Made by a program: the position numbers and the translations under genes. 64,000 nt of DNA. Origin: Ruminococcaceae bacterium UBA2719. Lineage in GTDB: Bacteria > Bacillota > Clostridia > Oscillospirales > Acutalibacteraceae. The stretch is taken from the NCBI GenBank assembly GCA_002353935.1, contig DEKP01000022.1:12991-76990 (forward strand), written 5' to 3'. The notes under the pieces were generated by a model. That model saw only the letters and a program-made list of their open reading frames with translations, searched no databases and was not told the origin of the DNA. This document shows positions 37,401 to 47,318 of the stretch, piece by piece; position 1 is the first letter of the stretch, and every line of letters starts with the position of its first letter.

Positions 37401-37430
37401 AACTCTCCCTTGCGTGTTTGCAGGGGAGTT
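37401..37430 (+). promoter_or_regulatory. Intercistronic hairpin before the 8-oxoguanine deaminase gene
   Basis: AACTCTCCC-TTGC pairs with GCAGGGGAGTT with one bulge. No T run follows, so read-through into the deaminase gene is likely. Confidence 0.5.
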
Positions 37431-37454
37431 GATATCTAAACGGAGAGAAAATTT

Positions 37455-38810
37455 ATGGCACTGTTATTAAGGAATGTAAGATGTGTTGTTTCTTGTGACG
37501 AGAACGATACACTTTATGAAAGAGTAGATATTTTTTGCGAAGACGGTGTAATTAAAGAAATAGGTAAAGACCTGGATGTTGCAGCAGAAAAAGTAATTAA
37601 TTGCAGCAATATGCTGTGTTATCCGGGCCTTATAAACACTCATCACCATATGTATCAGTTCTTTTCACGCAATTTGCCTAAAACGCAAAACATGGAATTA
37701 TTTGATTGGCTTACTTACCTTTATGATATATGGAAGAATATGGATAGAGAAGTGGTATCATTTTCTACAAAATGTGCTTTAGCAGAACTCGCAAAGAGCG
37801 GATGTACTACCAGCGTTGATCACCACTACGTATTCTTAGATAGCTCATCTGAATTCTTAGACGCTCAGTTTGAAGCTGCAGATTTGCTGAAAATGCGTTT
37901 ATATGCGACCAGAGGAAGCATGAATCTCTCCAGAAAAGACGGAGGGCTTCCGCTTGATAGCGTAGTTCAGACTACAGATGAGATACTCAGAGATTCAATG
38001 AACGCGATTGAAAAATACAACGACAACTCTTTTGGTTCTATGAGAAATATTGCGCTGGCACCCTGCTCACCATTTTCTGCAGACGCTGACCTTTACAGGC
38101 AGACGGCATATTTAGCAAGAGAAGCGGGAGTAAGGTTGCATACCCATCTTTGTGAGACAAAAGACGAAGAACATTTTACTAAAACCGCTTTTAATATGCG
38201 ACCGCTTGAATATATGCAGTCGCTCGATTTTATCGGTGAAGATGTTTGGTACGCTCATGCTATACACCTAAATGATGAGGAACTTGATTTGCTCAAGAGC
38301 ACAAACACCTCAGTTTCTCATTGTCCTACGTCAAATATGAAGCTTGCTTCTGGTGTTGCTCGTATATCAGATATGGTTAAAAGAGGAATAAATGTTTCTC
38401 TAGGAGTTGACGGCTCTGCATCTAACGACGGATCTAATATGATTTGCGAAATACGTAATGGTTATTTGTTATCCAGAGTTATCAACGGTAAATCGTCTCC
38501 CGACGCCTATGAGTTTTTGAAAATGGCTACCTGCGGCGGAGCAAAGGCAATAGGCAGAGATGATATAGGTTCTATAGCAGTTGGAAAATGTGCTGATATG
38601 TTTTTGATAGATAAGAGAAAAATTGAGCTGGTCGGCGCTACTTACAGCCCTAAGAGTATGCTTGCAAGCGTTGGTCTCAACAGTTCGGTTGACTATACTA
38701 TAGTAAACGGTGAGATTATAGTAGAAGAAGGACATCTCAAAAATATCGATGAAGAAGAACTCTTTTATCAATCTCATAAAAAAACAAAAGAGTATTTGAA
38801 TTTCAATTGA
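37455..38810 (+). CDS. 8-oxoguanine deaminase-like amidohydrolase
   Basis: A 451-residue TrzN/AtzA-type amidohydrolase. NTHHHMYQFFSRNLP near residue 66 closely fits 8-oxoguanine deaminases, with further ligands in DHHYVF, HTHLCET, YAHAIHL and GVDGSASNDGSN. 8-oxoguanine deaminase releases ammonia and makes urate, the entry compound of the ygfK/ssnA pathway, so imported oxidised guanine could be used. The alternative, another aromatic aminohydrolase, cannot be ruled out. GGAGAG lies before the ATG; it is the last gene of the transporter operon. Confidence 0.82.
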   Translation: MALLLRNVRCVVSCDENDTLYERVDIFCEDGVIKEIGKDLDVAAEKVINCSNMLCYPGLINTHHHMYQFFSRNLPKTQNMELFDWLTYLYDIWKNMDREVVSFSTKCALAELAKSGCTTSVDHHYVFLDSSSEFLDAQFEAADLLKMRLYATRGSMNLSRKDGGLPLDSVVQTTDEILRDSMNAIEKYNDNSFGSMRNIALAPCSPFSADADLYRQTAYLAREAGVRLHTHLCETKDEEHFTKTAFNMRPLEYMQSLDFIGEDVWYAHAIHLNDEELDLLKSTNTSVSHCPTSNMKLASGVARISDMVKRGINVSLGVDGSASNDGSNMICEIRNGYLLSRVINGKSSPDAYEFLKMATCGGAKAIGRDDIGSIAVGKCADMFLIDKRKIELVGATYSPKSMLASVGLNSSVDYTIVNGEIIVEEGHLKNIDEEELFYQSHKKTKEYLNFN

Positions 38811-38853
38811 TATTTTACTATAAAGAAAAACACTTAAAATTAAAAATAAATAA

Positions 38854-38898
38854 CAAATCCCCGAAGAATGTGTAACTTCCATTCTTCGGGGATTTTAA
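38854..38898. terminator. Strong bidirectional terminator
   Basis: AAATCCCCGAAGAAT pairs perfectly with ATTCTTCGGGGATTT around an 11-nt loop, with T-rich flanks on both strands. It closes the purine island and the convergent glnN. The remaining bases to 39009 show nothing further. Confidence 0.9.
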
Positions 38899-39009
38899 TA
38901 TTAATGTAATGTAGCATAATTGGTGTGCAGGGTAGTAAAAAAGTGCATGCTTATTTGCGTTTGTATAAGGTCAGTTTTGACTTGCTTAGTTCGAATCAAT
39001 AACTTAAAA

Positions 39010-41103
39010 TTACTGGATTGAGAACAGCATTTGACCGTAAGAAGGATAAGGCCAATATTTTGACGATACGCTCATTTCCATTTCATCAGAGATTTTTCTG
39101 AGATCCTGCATAGAAGCGAGGACATAATCGCAGTAAAATTCGGCGTGTTTTTGTATATCATCTTTATAGTTAGCAGCTTGTATCAAGTTTTCTTCAAGTT
39201 TGTCAATGGTTTCAGAAAACTTTTCAAGCATAATGCTCAAACGCTCGAGTAAATCAACTTCGGCTTTAGTAGAAATATTTGCTGAAACGGCAGCTTTAGC
39301 CTGAATGGTATTTGCAAGCTCTGCTGTGAATGCCGATACAGAGGGAAGAATGTCTTTTTTAGCCATATCAAGCATAGTAAGAGCTTCGATATTTACAACA
39401 TTTATATAATTTTCGAGCAAAATCTCATATCTTGCATACACCTCGCGGTTGGTGAAAATGCGCTGTTTTTCAAACAGCTTAAGGTTTTTGTCAACTATGT
39501 AATGTGAAAGAGCTTCAGGAGTAGATTTTAAATTTAAAAGTCCGCGTTGTTTGGCTTCTTCAACCCACTCGTCTGTATATCCGTCACCGTTAAATAATAT
39601 GCGTTGATGCTCTTTAAAGGTTTTGCGAATCAGCTTTCTGCAGTCGGATTCAAAGTTAGATGATTTTTCGAGAATATCAGAAAATTGAGATAATTCTTCT
39701 GCTAAAATTGTATTAAGCATTATATTGGGACAGGAGATATTCAAAGCTGAACCCAAGGAACGAAATTCAAATTTATTTCCTGTAAAAGCGAAGGGAGAGG
39801 TGCGGTTTCTGTCTGTAGTATCGCGTTTTATTTTAGGCAGCACCTGAGCGCCGGTACCCATCAGAATTTTACCGTGGCTCTCGTAGTCTGTGCCTTCGAT
39901 TATGGCGTCGACTACAGCCTGAAGATCATCGCCGATAAACATAGAGATAATTGCCGGCGGCGCTTCATCTCCGCCTAATCTGTGATCGTTTCCTGCTGTT
40001 GCAACAGAAAGGCGAAGCAAATCCTGATATTCGTCAATACCCTTGATAACAGCAGCTAAGAATAATAAAAATTGGGTGTTTTCTTCCGGCTTTTTACCGG
40101 GTTTAAAAAGATTTTCTCCGGTGTTGGTAGACAGTGACCAGTTGTTGTGTTTTCCTGAGCCGTTGACTCCGGCAAACGGTTTTTCGTGCAGCAAACACAC
40201 CATATCGTGCTTTAAAGCAATACGCTTCATGGCTTCCATTGTTAGCTGGTTGTGATCGGCTGCGATGTTTACTGTAGTAAAAACAGGAGCCAGCTCATGC
40301 TGTGCAGGAGCAACCTCGTTATGTTCGGTTTTTGAGTATATACCGAGTTCCCAGAGTTCTTCATCCAATTCTTGCATAAAGTCCGCAACCCGGCTTTTAA
40401 GTGCGCCGAAATAGTGGTCTTCAAGCTGCTGACCCTTTGGCGGACGTGCACCGAAAAGTGTTCTTCCGGTATATTTGAGATCTTTTCTTTGATCGTATAT
40501 TTTTTTGTCTATTAAAAAGTATTCCTGCTCCGGTCCTACGGTTGCGTTTACACGTTTTACATCTTTGTTAAACAATTTAAGAATACGTATCGACTCTTGA
40601 TTTATTCTGTCCATAGAACGCAAAAGCGGCGTTTTTTTATCCAGAATATCGCCGGTATAAGACATAAATGCGGTAGGAATACAAAGTGTGTTGCCTTTAA
40701 TAAAAGCATAAGACGTAGGATCCCAGGTAGTATATCCTCTGGCTTCAAATGTAGCCCTAATACCTCCTGACGGAAAGCTAGAGGCGTCGGGTTCTCCCTT
40801 TATCAGTTCTTTGCCGGAAAATTCCATAATAACTTTTCCGTTGCCCGAAGGAGAGATGAAGCTGTCGTGCTTTTCAGCGGTAACGCCTGTCATTGGCTGA
40901 AACCAGTGTGTATAGTGTGTGCAGCCGTGCTCGATTGCCCAGTCTTTCATAGCATTTGCAACGATATTAGCTACAGAAATATCCAGCGGAGAGCCGCTTT
41001 CAATTGTTTCTTTTAGTGCGTCATAAGCTTCTTTGGGCAGTCTTTCCTGCATTGTTTCATCATTAAAAACTTTGCTTGCAAATATGCTTGGTACATCAGT
41101 CAT
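39010..41103 (-). CDS. glnN: Glutamine synthetase type III
   Basis: A 697-residue GSIII enzyme, ATP-dependent, making glutamine from glutamate and ammonia. The N-terminal [18 protein letters not shown] block, typical of GSIII, and the catalytic motifs [34 protein letters not shown] and [17 protein letters not shown] are complete. GGGAGG stands before the ATG. A strong promoter and two palindromes lie upstream, shared with divergent dapF. With gdhA at 13.3-14.6 kb it provides both ammonium assimilation routes around the purine island. Confidence 0.96.
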   Translation of the reverse strand: MTDVPSIFASKVFNDETMQERLPKEAYDALKETIESGSPLDISVANIVANAMKDWAIEHGCTHYTHWFQPMTGVTAEKHDSFISPSGNGKVIMEFSGKELIKGEPDASSFPSGGIRATFEARGYTTWDPTSYAFIKGNTLCIPTAFMSYTGDILDKKTPLLRSMDRINQESIRILKLFNKDVKRVNATVGPEQEYFLIDKKIYDQRKDLKYTGRTLFGARPPKGQQLEDHYFGALKSRVADFMQELDEELWELGIYSKTEHNEVAPAQHELAPVFTTVNIAADHNQLTMEAMKRIALKHDMVCLLHEKPFAGVNGSGKHNNWSLSTNTGENLFKPGKKPEENTQFLLFLAAVIKGIDEYQDLLRLSVATAGNDHRLGGDEAPPAIISMFIGDDLQAVVDAIIEGTDYESHGKILMGTGAQVLPKIKRDTTDRNRTSPFAFTGNKFEFRSLGSALNISCPNIMLNTILAEELSQFSDILEKSSNFESDCRKLIRKTFKEHQRILFNGDGYTDEWVEEAKQRGLLNLKSTPEALSHYIVDKNLKLFEKQRIFTNREVYARYEILLENYINVVNIEALTMLDMAKKDILPSVSAFTAELANTIQAKAAVSANISTKAEVDLLERLSIMLEKFSETIDKLEENLIQAANYKDDIQKHAEFYCDYVLASMQDLRKISDEMEMSVSSKYWPYPSYGQMLFSIQ

Positions 41104-41172
41104 AATAAAACCTCCCGGCCAAGTTAAAATATCATAATTAAATATATTCCAAAAAATAAGACTATTAAAAAA

Positions 41173-41201
41173 AGTATATAACGACTGACTTGTATTGTCA
41201 A
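41173..41201 (-). promoter_or_regulatory. Promoter of glnN
   Basis: Minus strand TTGACA (41201-41196), 17 bp, TATACT (41178-41173). Confidence 0.78.
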
Positions 41202-41212
41202 GAAATTTTGCA

Positions 41213-41257
41213 CTTATTAAGTAATAAGCTCTCGCTAATTAATATAAGCTTATATTA
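41213..41257. repeat. Two palindromes between glnN and dapF
   Basis: CTTATTA-AG-TAATAAG (41213-41228) and the perfect 18-bp palindrome 41240-41257 (TAATATAAGCTTATATTA). Both contain CTTAT/ATAAG half-sites and lie between two divergent promoters. They look like operators for an unknown dimeric regulator. Confidence 0.55.
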
Positions 41258-41287
41258 TGAAAAATATCTTTTTAATAATATGGTTTC

Positions 41288-41316
41288 TTGACTTTATATA
41301 TACCATAAATTATAAT
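41288..41316 (+). promoter_or_regulatory. Promoter of dapF-dapL
   Basis: TTGACT (41288-41293), 17 bp, TATAAT (41311-41316); start near 41323, about 20 nt before the ATG. Confidence 0.78.
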
Positions 41317-41344
41317 AGCATGTGAAAGAAAAGTTGGTGATGAA

Positions 41345-42190
41345 ATGAAACTGAAATTCACAAAAATGCACGGAATCGGAAACGATTACATCTATTTTGA
41401 CGCTACAAAAGAGGAGATCGAAAACCCGTCCTGTCTTTCGATTAAGCTAAGCGACAGGCGTTTTGGCATCGGAGGCGACGGGATAATACTGATTTGCAAA
41501 AGCAACGCAGCCGACGCTAAAATGCGGATGTTTAACGCAGACGGCAGCGAGGGTAAGATGTGCGGAAACGGTATACGATGCGTTGGAAAGTATATATACG
41601 ATAACGGTATGGTTGATAAAAACGCCGAATTTATTACTGTTGAGACTTTAAGCGGAATAAAAACTTTGAAGGTATACGAAAAAAACGGTAAAGCCGATAT
41701 GCTGAGAGTCGATATGGGTAAGGCGATATTAAAGCCCGAGGATATACCGATGAATTACGCTGCAGACAGTGTTATTTCAAAGCCGCTTGTGGTTTTAGGA
41801 AAAGAATATTTGGTTACCGCTGTTTCTATGGGCAATCCTCATTGTGTTGTATTTGTTGATGATCCCGATGAGATTGAAATAGAAAAAATCGGACCGCATT
41901 TTGAACACCACAGAGCTTTTTTAGAGGGTGTGAACACTGAGTTTGTCAGGGTGATAGATGATCATACCCTCAAGATGAGGGTGTGGGAGAGAGGATCCGG
42001 CGAGACCTACGCCTGTGGTACGGGAGCGTGTGCTGTAGCAGTTGCGGCGGCGCTGAACGGTTATACAAAAAAAGGCGAGGATATTACCGTAAAATTAAAG
42101 GGCGGAGATCTTATCATCAATTATAGTGACGATACCGTTTTTATGACCGGAAGCGCTACCAAAGTGTTTGACGGTGAAATAGAAGTATAA
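41345..42190 (+). CDS. dapF: Diaminopimelate epimerase
   Basis: A 281-residue cofactor-free epimerase converting LL- to meso-diaminopimelate for peptidoglycan and lysine. Both catalytic cysteines are visible, in KMCGNGIRC near residue 75 and ETYACGTGACA near residue 223. The N-terminus KMHGIGNDYIYFD is typical. GGTGATGAA precedes the ATG. It is followed after 39 bp by dapL, which makes its substrate, so the two genes form a compact diaminopimelate operon. Confidence 0.95.
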   Translation: MKLKFTKMHGIGNDYIYFDATKEEIENPSCLSIKLSDRRFGIGGDGIILICKSNAADAKMRMFNADGSEGKMCGNGIRCVGKYIYDNGMVDKNAEFITVETLSGIKTLKVYEKNGKADMLRVDMGKAILKPEDIPMNYAADSVISKPLVVLGKEYLVTAVSMGNPHCVVFVDDPDEIEIEKIGPHFEHHRAFLEGVNTEFVRVIDDHTLKMRVWERGSGETYACGTGACAVAVAAALNGYTKKGEDITVKLKGGDLIINYSDDTVFMTGSATKVFDGEIEV

Positions 42191-42229
42191 AAACAAATTA
42201 AAACAGAAATTAAAGAGAGGAAGATATAT

Positions 42230-43411
42230 ATGAAAATCAATCAAAATTTTGACAATTTAGTACCTAATTATCTTTTTGCAGAGGTTGCTAAACGCACAAA
42301 CGCTTATATAGAAGCAAATCCCGATAAAAAGGTGATAAAACTTGGAATAGGAGACGTAACCCTGCCTTTGGCGCCTGTGGTAGTAGAAGCGCTCAAAAAA
42401 GGTGCGGATGAACTGGGCAAAAAGGAAACCTTTAAGGGCTATCCTGACTATGAAGGATATGAATTTGTCAGAAAAGCCGTCAGCGATTATTACAGAAAAT
42501 TTGATGTTAGTATTGATAAAGATGAAATTTTTATCAGCGACGGGGCAAAATCCGATACGGGTAATATAGGAGATATTTTCGGCACGGACAACGTGGTTCT
42601 TGTTACTGATCCCGTGTATCCTGTATATGTAGATTCAAATATAATGGCAGGCAGAAAAATTGTCTACGCTCAGTCAAATGAAGAAAACGGTTTTTGCGCT
42701 ATGCCCGACGATAATGTTCACGCAGACATCATCTATCTTTGTTCGCCTAACAATCCCACAGGCTCAGCTTATTCAAAGGAGCAGTTAAAAGTATGGATTG
42801 ATTATGCGCTGAAAAATAACGCGATCATTCTTTATGACTGCGCCTATGAAGCCTTTATTACCGATGGAAGTCCGCGCAGCATATTTGCAGTTGAGGGTTC
42901 CAGAAATTGTGCGATAGAGTTTTGCTCACTTTCCAAGACAGCGGGCTTTACAGGTACTCGCTGCGGATATACAGTCATTCCCAAAGAGCTTGAGCGTGAC
43001 GGTCATAATATTTATAAGTTGTGGTACAGAAGAGAGGCTACAAAATTTAACGGTGTGTCCTATCCGGTTCAGTGTGCGGCAGCGGCTGTATTCTCTGACG
43101 AGGGGCTGAAACAAATTAAAGCTAACTTAGATTATTATAAGGAAAATGCAAAAATAATAACGGCAGCTATGGATGAGCTTGGTATTTATTATACAGGGGG
43201 TAAAAATTCTCCGTACGTTTGGCTGAAATGCCCGAATAATATGGGCAGTTGGGAGTTCTTTGATTACCTTTTGGAAAACGCTCAGGTAGTTGGCACTCCC
43301 GGTGAGGGTTTTGGCGAATGTGGCAAAGGCTATTTCCGCCTGACATCTTTTGGCGACAGAGACAATACGATTGAAGCAGTAGAGCGAATCAAAAAACTGC
43401 TTTCAAATTAA
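42230..43411 (+). CDS. dapL: LL-diaminopimelate aminotransferase
   Basis: A 393-residue class I/II PLP aminotransferase that converts tetrahydrodipicolinate and glutamate directly to LL-diaminopimelate, bypassing the succinylase route. The N-terminus KLGIGDVTLPL, SDGAKSDTGNI, CSPNNPTGSA and the PLP-lysine site SLSKTAGFTGTRCGY are typical. GAGAGGAAG lies before the ATG. It is placed with dapF and closed by a strong terminator. DapL is common in Clostridia, plants and chlamydiae. Confidence 0.95.
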   Translation: MKINQNFDNLVPNYLFAEVAKRTNAYIEANPDKKVIKLGIGDVTLPLAPVVVEALKKGADELGKKETFKGYPDYEGYEFVRKAVSDYYRKFDVSIDKDEIFISDGAKSDTGNIGDIFGTDNVVLVTDPVYPVYVDSNIMAGRKIVYAQSNEENGFCAMPDDNVHADIIYLCSPNNPTGSAYSKEQLKVWIDYALKNNAIILYDCAYEAFITDGSPRSIFAVEGSRNCAIEFCSLSKTAGFTGTRCGYTVIPKELERDGHNIYKLWYRREATKFNGVSYPVQCAAAAVFSDEGLKQIKANLDYYKENAKIITAAMDELGIYYTGGKNSPYVWLKCPNNMGSWEFFDYLLENAQVVGTPGEGFGECGKGYFRLTSFGDRDNTIEAVERIKKLLSN

Positions 43412-43430
43412 AATTTTAGTTTTAATAATA

Positions 43431-43478
43431 CAAACTCCCGTTGGTTTAATCCGACGGGAGTTTGTGTTTTTTAAAAGA
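43431..43478 (+). terminator. Terminator of dapF-dapL
   Basis: CAAACTCCCGT-TGG pairs with CCG-ACGGGAGTTTG (paired 43431-43464), followed by TGTTTTTT. Confidence 0.9.
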
Positions 43479-43499
43479 AAATAAAATGAGATAAAAAAA

Positions 43500-43541
43500 T
43501 TAAGACAAAACCGCACAATTTGTGTTACTCAAATCGTGCGG
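43500..43541 (-). terminator. Terminator of glyS
   Basis: CCGCAC-ATTTG pairs with CAAAT-GTGCGG; on the minus strand TTTTGTCTTAATTTTTTT follows. Confidence 0.82.
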
Positions 43542-43550
43542 CATTACTTA

Positions 43551-44933
<1,383 letters not shown>

Positions 44934-45002
44934 ACAAGCCTCCAAATAATAAGTATGATAAATAAATCAACAAATAAAATTATCTACTAATATACCTGTA
45001 TA

Positions 45003-45031
45003 ATAGTACATTTTTAGTAAGATGATGTCAA
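45003..45031 (-). promoter_or_regulatory. Promoter of glyS
   Basis: Minus strand TTGACA (45031-45026), 17 bp, TACTAT (45008-45003). The region 45032-45220 between divergent promoters is AT-rich with nothing recognised. Confidence 0.75.
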
Positions 45032-45220
45032 GACAGCTTTTTAAAAATCACCAAAAATATAAAAATTATATCGTTGCGTGATAGCGGGTATATAAAATAT
45101 TTTTTATTTATGTTAAAAAAGCTTAAAAGAAACTCAGATAAAATAGAATAATCTAATTTTTTTCCAATAAAAATAAGGGTTGTAAAAAGTCTACCCAAAA
45201 TTATACGGGCTCACTTTTTG

Positions 45221-45249
45221 TTGACCTGTGTCGAATAAAATGATATAAT
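45221..45249 (+). promoter_or_regulatory. Promoter of the glycosyltransferase-acyltransferase pair
   Basis: TTGACC (45221-45226), 17 bp, TATAAT (45244-45249); start near 45256. Confidence 0.78.
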
Positions 45250-45291
45250 TTTGATACAATCAGGAATAAAATTATATCAGGAAATGAGAAT

Positions 45292-46425
45292 ATGAAAATA
45301 ACTATAGTCTGTGACGTTTTAGGTAAAGAAAATAACGGAACAACTATTGCGGGAATGAATTTAATACGTTCTTTAAAGGGCAAATACCACGAGGTGCGTG
45401 TTATATGTCCTGATGAAGATAAGAAGGGGCAACCCGGCTACTATGTAGTTGATACGCTCAATTTGGGCCCTTTGAACGGCTATGTAAGAAAAAACGATGT
45501 TGTTCTTGCAAAGCCGAACAAAGCGATGATTAAAGAACTTGTCATAACGAGCGATTTGGTACATGTTATGATGCCTTTTAGCCTGTCTCATACAGCCGCA
45601 AAGCTTGCGCATGAAAATCATATACCCCTGACAGGCGGCTTTCATGCTCAGGCTGAAAATATAACTTCTCACATTTTTATGAAAAATTTACCTTTTGCTA
45701 ATCATATTGCATATCGTGTAATGTACCAGTATGTATATAAGTATTGTGATGCGATACATTATCCGACGGAATTTATTCGTGATTTGTTTGAACAAGAGAT
45801 AAAAAAGAAAACCAACTCTTACGTTATTTCGAACGGAGTCGGCGACAGATTCAAAAACAACGGAGCACAAAAGCCCGATGAACTAAAAAATAAATTTGTC
45901 ATACTTTTTACAGGTAGATACAGTAAAGAAAAAGCTCATCACGTGTTGATTGACGCGGTGTCTCAGTCAAAGCACGAAAAGGATATACAGCTCATTTTTG
46001 CAGGTGACGGTCCACTGAAAGATAAACTGAAAAAACAAGCAAGAAAGCTTACTAATTTCCCGATTTTTAAATTTTTCCCTCATAATCAAATGCTCAATGT
46101 TTTGAGTTTTTCCGACTTGTATGTTCACCCTGCCGATATTGAGATTGAGGCGATCGCTTGTCTTGAAGCGATATCATGCTCTTTGGTACCCGTTATTTCC
46201 GATTCCAAGCGCAGCGCTACAAAAAAATTTGCGCTTGACAAACGAAATCTTTTTAAGAGTAACGATCCTAAGGATCTGGCAGATAAAATAGACTTTTTTA
46301 TTGAAAATCCTGGTGTACTTGCCGAGTACAAAGAGCGCTATAAAGGCATTGCAGACGCTTATAGTCAAAAAGCATGTATGGATAAAATGGAAGAAATGAT
46401 GATTAAAACGAGTAAAAAAGTATGA
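45292..46425 (+). CDS. GT4-family glycosyltransferase
   Basis: A 377-residue GT-B fold retaining glycosyltransferase. The N-terminal domain has the lipid-glycosyltransferase-like start TIVCDVLGKENNGTTIAGMNLIRSL; the C-terminal nucleotide-sugar domain shows ILFTGRYSKEKA, FAGDGPLKDKL and the E-x7-E type stretch DIEIEAIACLEA. Similar proteins transfer sugars to diacylglycerol or polyprenyl carriers on the inner membrane face. GGAAATGAG precedes the ATG. It overlaps the acyltransferase-like gene by four bases (ATGA), suggesting a shared membrane-lipid role, which is inference. Confidence 0.85.
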   Translation: MKITIVCDVLGKENNGTTIAGMNLIRSLKGKYHEVRVICPDEDKKGQPGYYVVDTLNLGPLNGYVRKNDVVLAKPNKAMIKELVITSDLVHVMMPFSLSHTAAKLAHENHIPLTGGFHAQAENITSHIFMKNLPFANHIAYRVMYQYVYKYCDAIHYPTEFIRDLFEQEIKKKTNSYVISNGVGDRFKNNGAQKPDELKNKFVILFTGRYSKEKAHHVLIDAVSQSKHEKDIQLIFAGDGPLKDKLKKQARKLTNFPIFKFFPHNQMLNVLSFSDLYVHPADIEIEAIACLEAISCSLVPVISDSKRSATKKFALDKRNLFKSNDPKDLADKIDFFIENPGVLAEYKERYKGIADAYSQKACMDKMEEMMIKTSKKV

Positions 46426-47201
46426 AAATTTATTATTACAAAGATGAAATAAACGATGATTTTGCTTCAACAAACGGTAAAATCAATACAAATGTCGTTG
46501 ATAAAAATTATAAATATTCGAATAATAATATATTTTGGAAAATCTGCTCATTTTTCATATATAGAATTATAGTAACGCCCATAATATGGGTGTTTACTAA
46601 ATTTTATTTAGGAATAAAAATAAAAAATCGTAAGGCGATACGTTCGGTGAAAGGCTCTGTGTTCTTATATCTTAACCATACGCAAAACGCCTGTGATGCT
46701 TTTATTCCCACCATTGCAACTTTCCCGAAAAAAGCCTATATTATTACATCTGCCGATACGGTATCTATTAAAGGAATAAGATGGCTTGTGAGTATGCTTG
46801 GAGCAGTGCCGCTACCTAACAGATACAGCGGTGCAAAAAAATTTGAAGCACGACTTTCAGAAATATGTAATAAAAAATCTGTAATCACGATTTTTCCCGA
46901 GGCGCATATTTGGCCGTATTGTAATTTTATACGACACTTCTCAGACAAATCTTTTTCATATCCTTACAGACACAAAACAGCTGTTGTTGCCGGCGTTGTA
47001 GTGTATCGTAAGAGAAAGCTGTTTAAGAATATGCATCCGAAAGTTACTTTATATCTGTCAGAACCCTGTTATCCTGATTTTAGTATTGATGAAAAGAGTG
47101 CAAGGACAAGGCTTAGAGATTATTGCTATTCTTTTATGAACAGCAAAGTAAAAGAGTATCAAAGCTATGAATATATACGCTATGAATATAAAGAGGATTA
47201 A
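46422..47201 (+). CDS. PlsC-like acyltransferase, atypical
   Basis: A 259-residue protein with a lysophospholipid/glycerolipid acyltransferase fold. One hydrophobic segment lies near residues 35-65. The catalytic His-Asp pair reads NHTQNACD, giving five residues between His and Asp rather than the usual four, and the second motif is FPEA instead of FPEG. The family assignment is by overall arrangement (motifs 80-130 residues apart, Arg/Pro motif PLPNRY). It is co-translated with the glycosyltransferase. It may acylate a glycolipid or be catalytically altered. Confidence 0.72.
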   Translation: MKIYYYKDEINDDFASTNGKINTNVVDKNYKYSNNNIFWKICSFFIYRIIVTPIIWVFTKFYLGIKIKNRKAIRSVKGSVFLYLNHTQNACDAFIPTIATFPKKAYIITSADTVSIKGIRWLVSMLGAVPLPNRYSGAKKFEARLSEICNKKSVITIFPEAHIWPYCNFIRHFSDKSFSYPYRHKTAVVAGVVVYRKRKLFKNMHPKVTLYLSEPCYPDFSIDEKSARTRLRDYCYSFMNSKVKEYQSYEYIRYEYKED

Positions 47202-47209
47202 ATAGGCCT

Positions 47210-47246
47210 GAGGAACTGATTAATAATGCAGTTCCTCTTTAAATTG
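47210..47246 (+). terminator. Terminator of the glycosyltransferase operon
   Basis: GAGGAACTG pairs with CAGTTCCTC around a 10-nt loop; TTTAAATTGTAATTTT follows, a weak T run. Confidence 0.6.
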
Positions 47247-47318
47247 TAATTTTAAGTGTAGCTTAATGCTTTTCTTTTTTTATAAATTATGGTAAAATTA
47301 TTTTTCGGAAGTGATATT

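Noticed and set aside
38960..39009. tRNA-like T-arm (GTTCGAATC)
   Set aside because: No acceptor, D or anticodon stems can be formed around it.
44934..45220. T-box leader upstream of glyS
   Set aside because: The region lacks the conserved T-box antiterminator sequence and a specifier stem could not be found.
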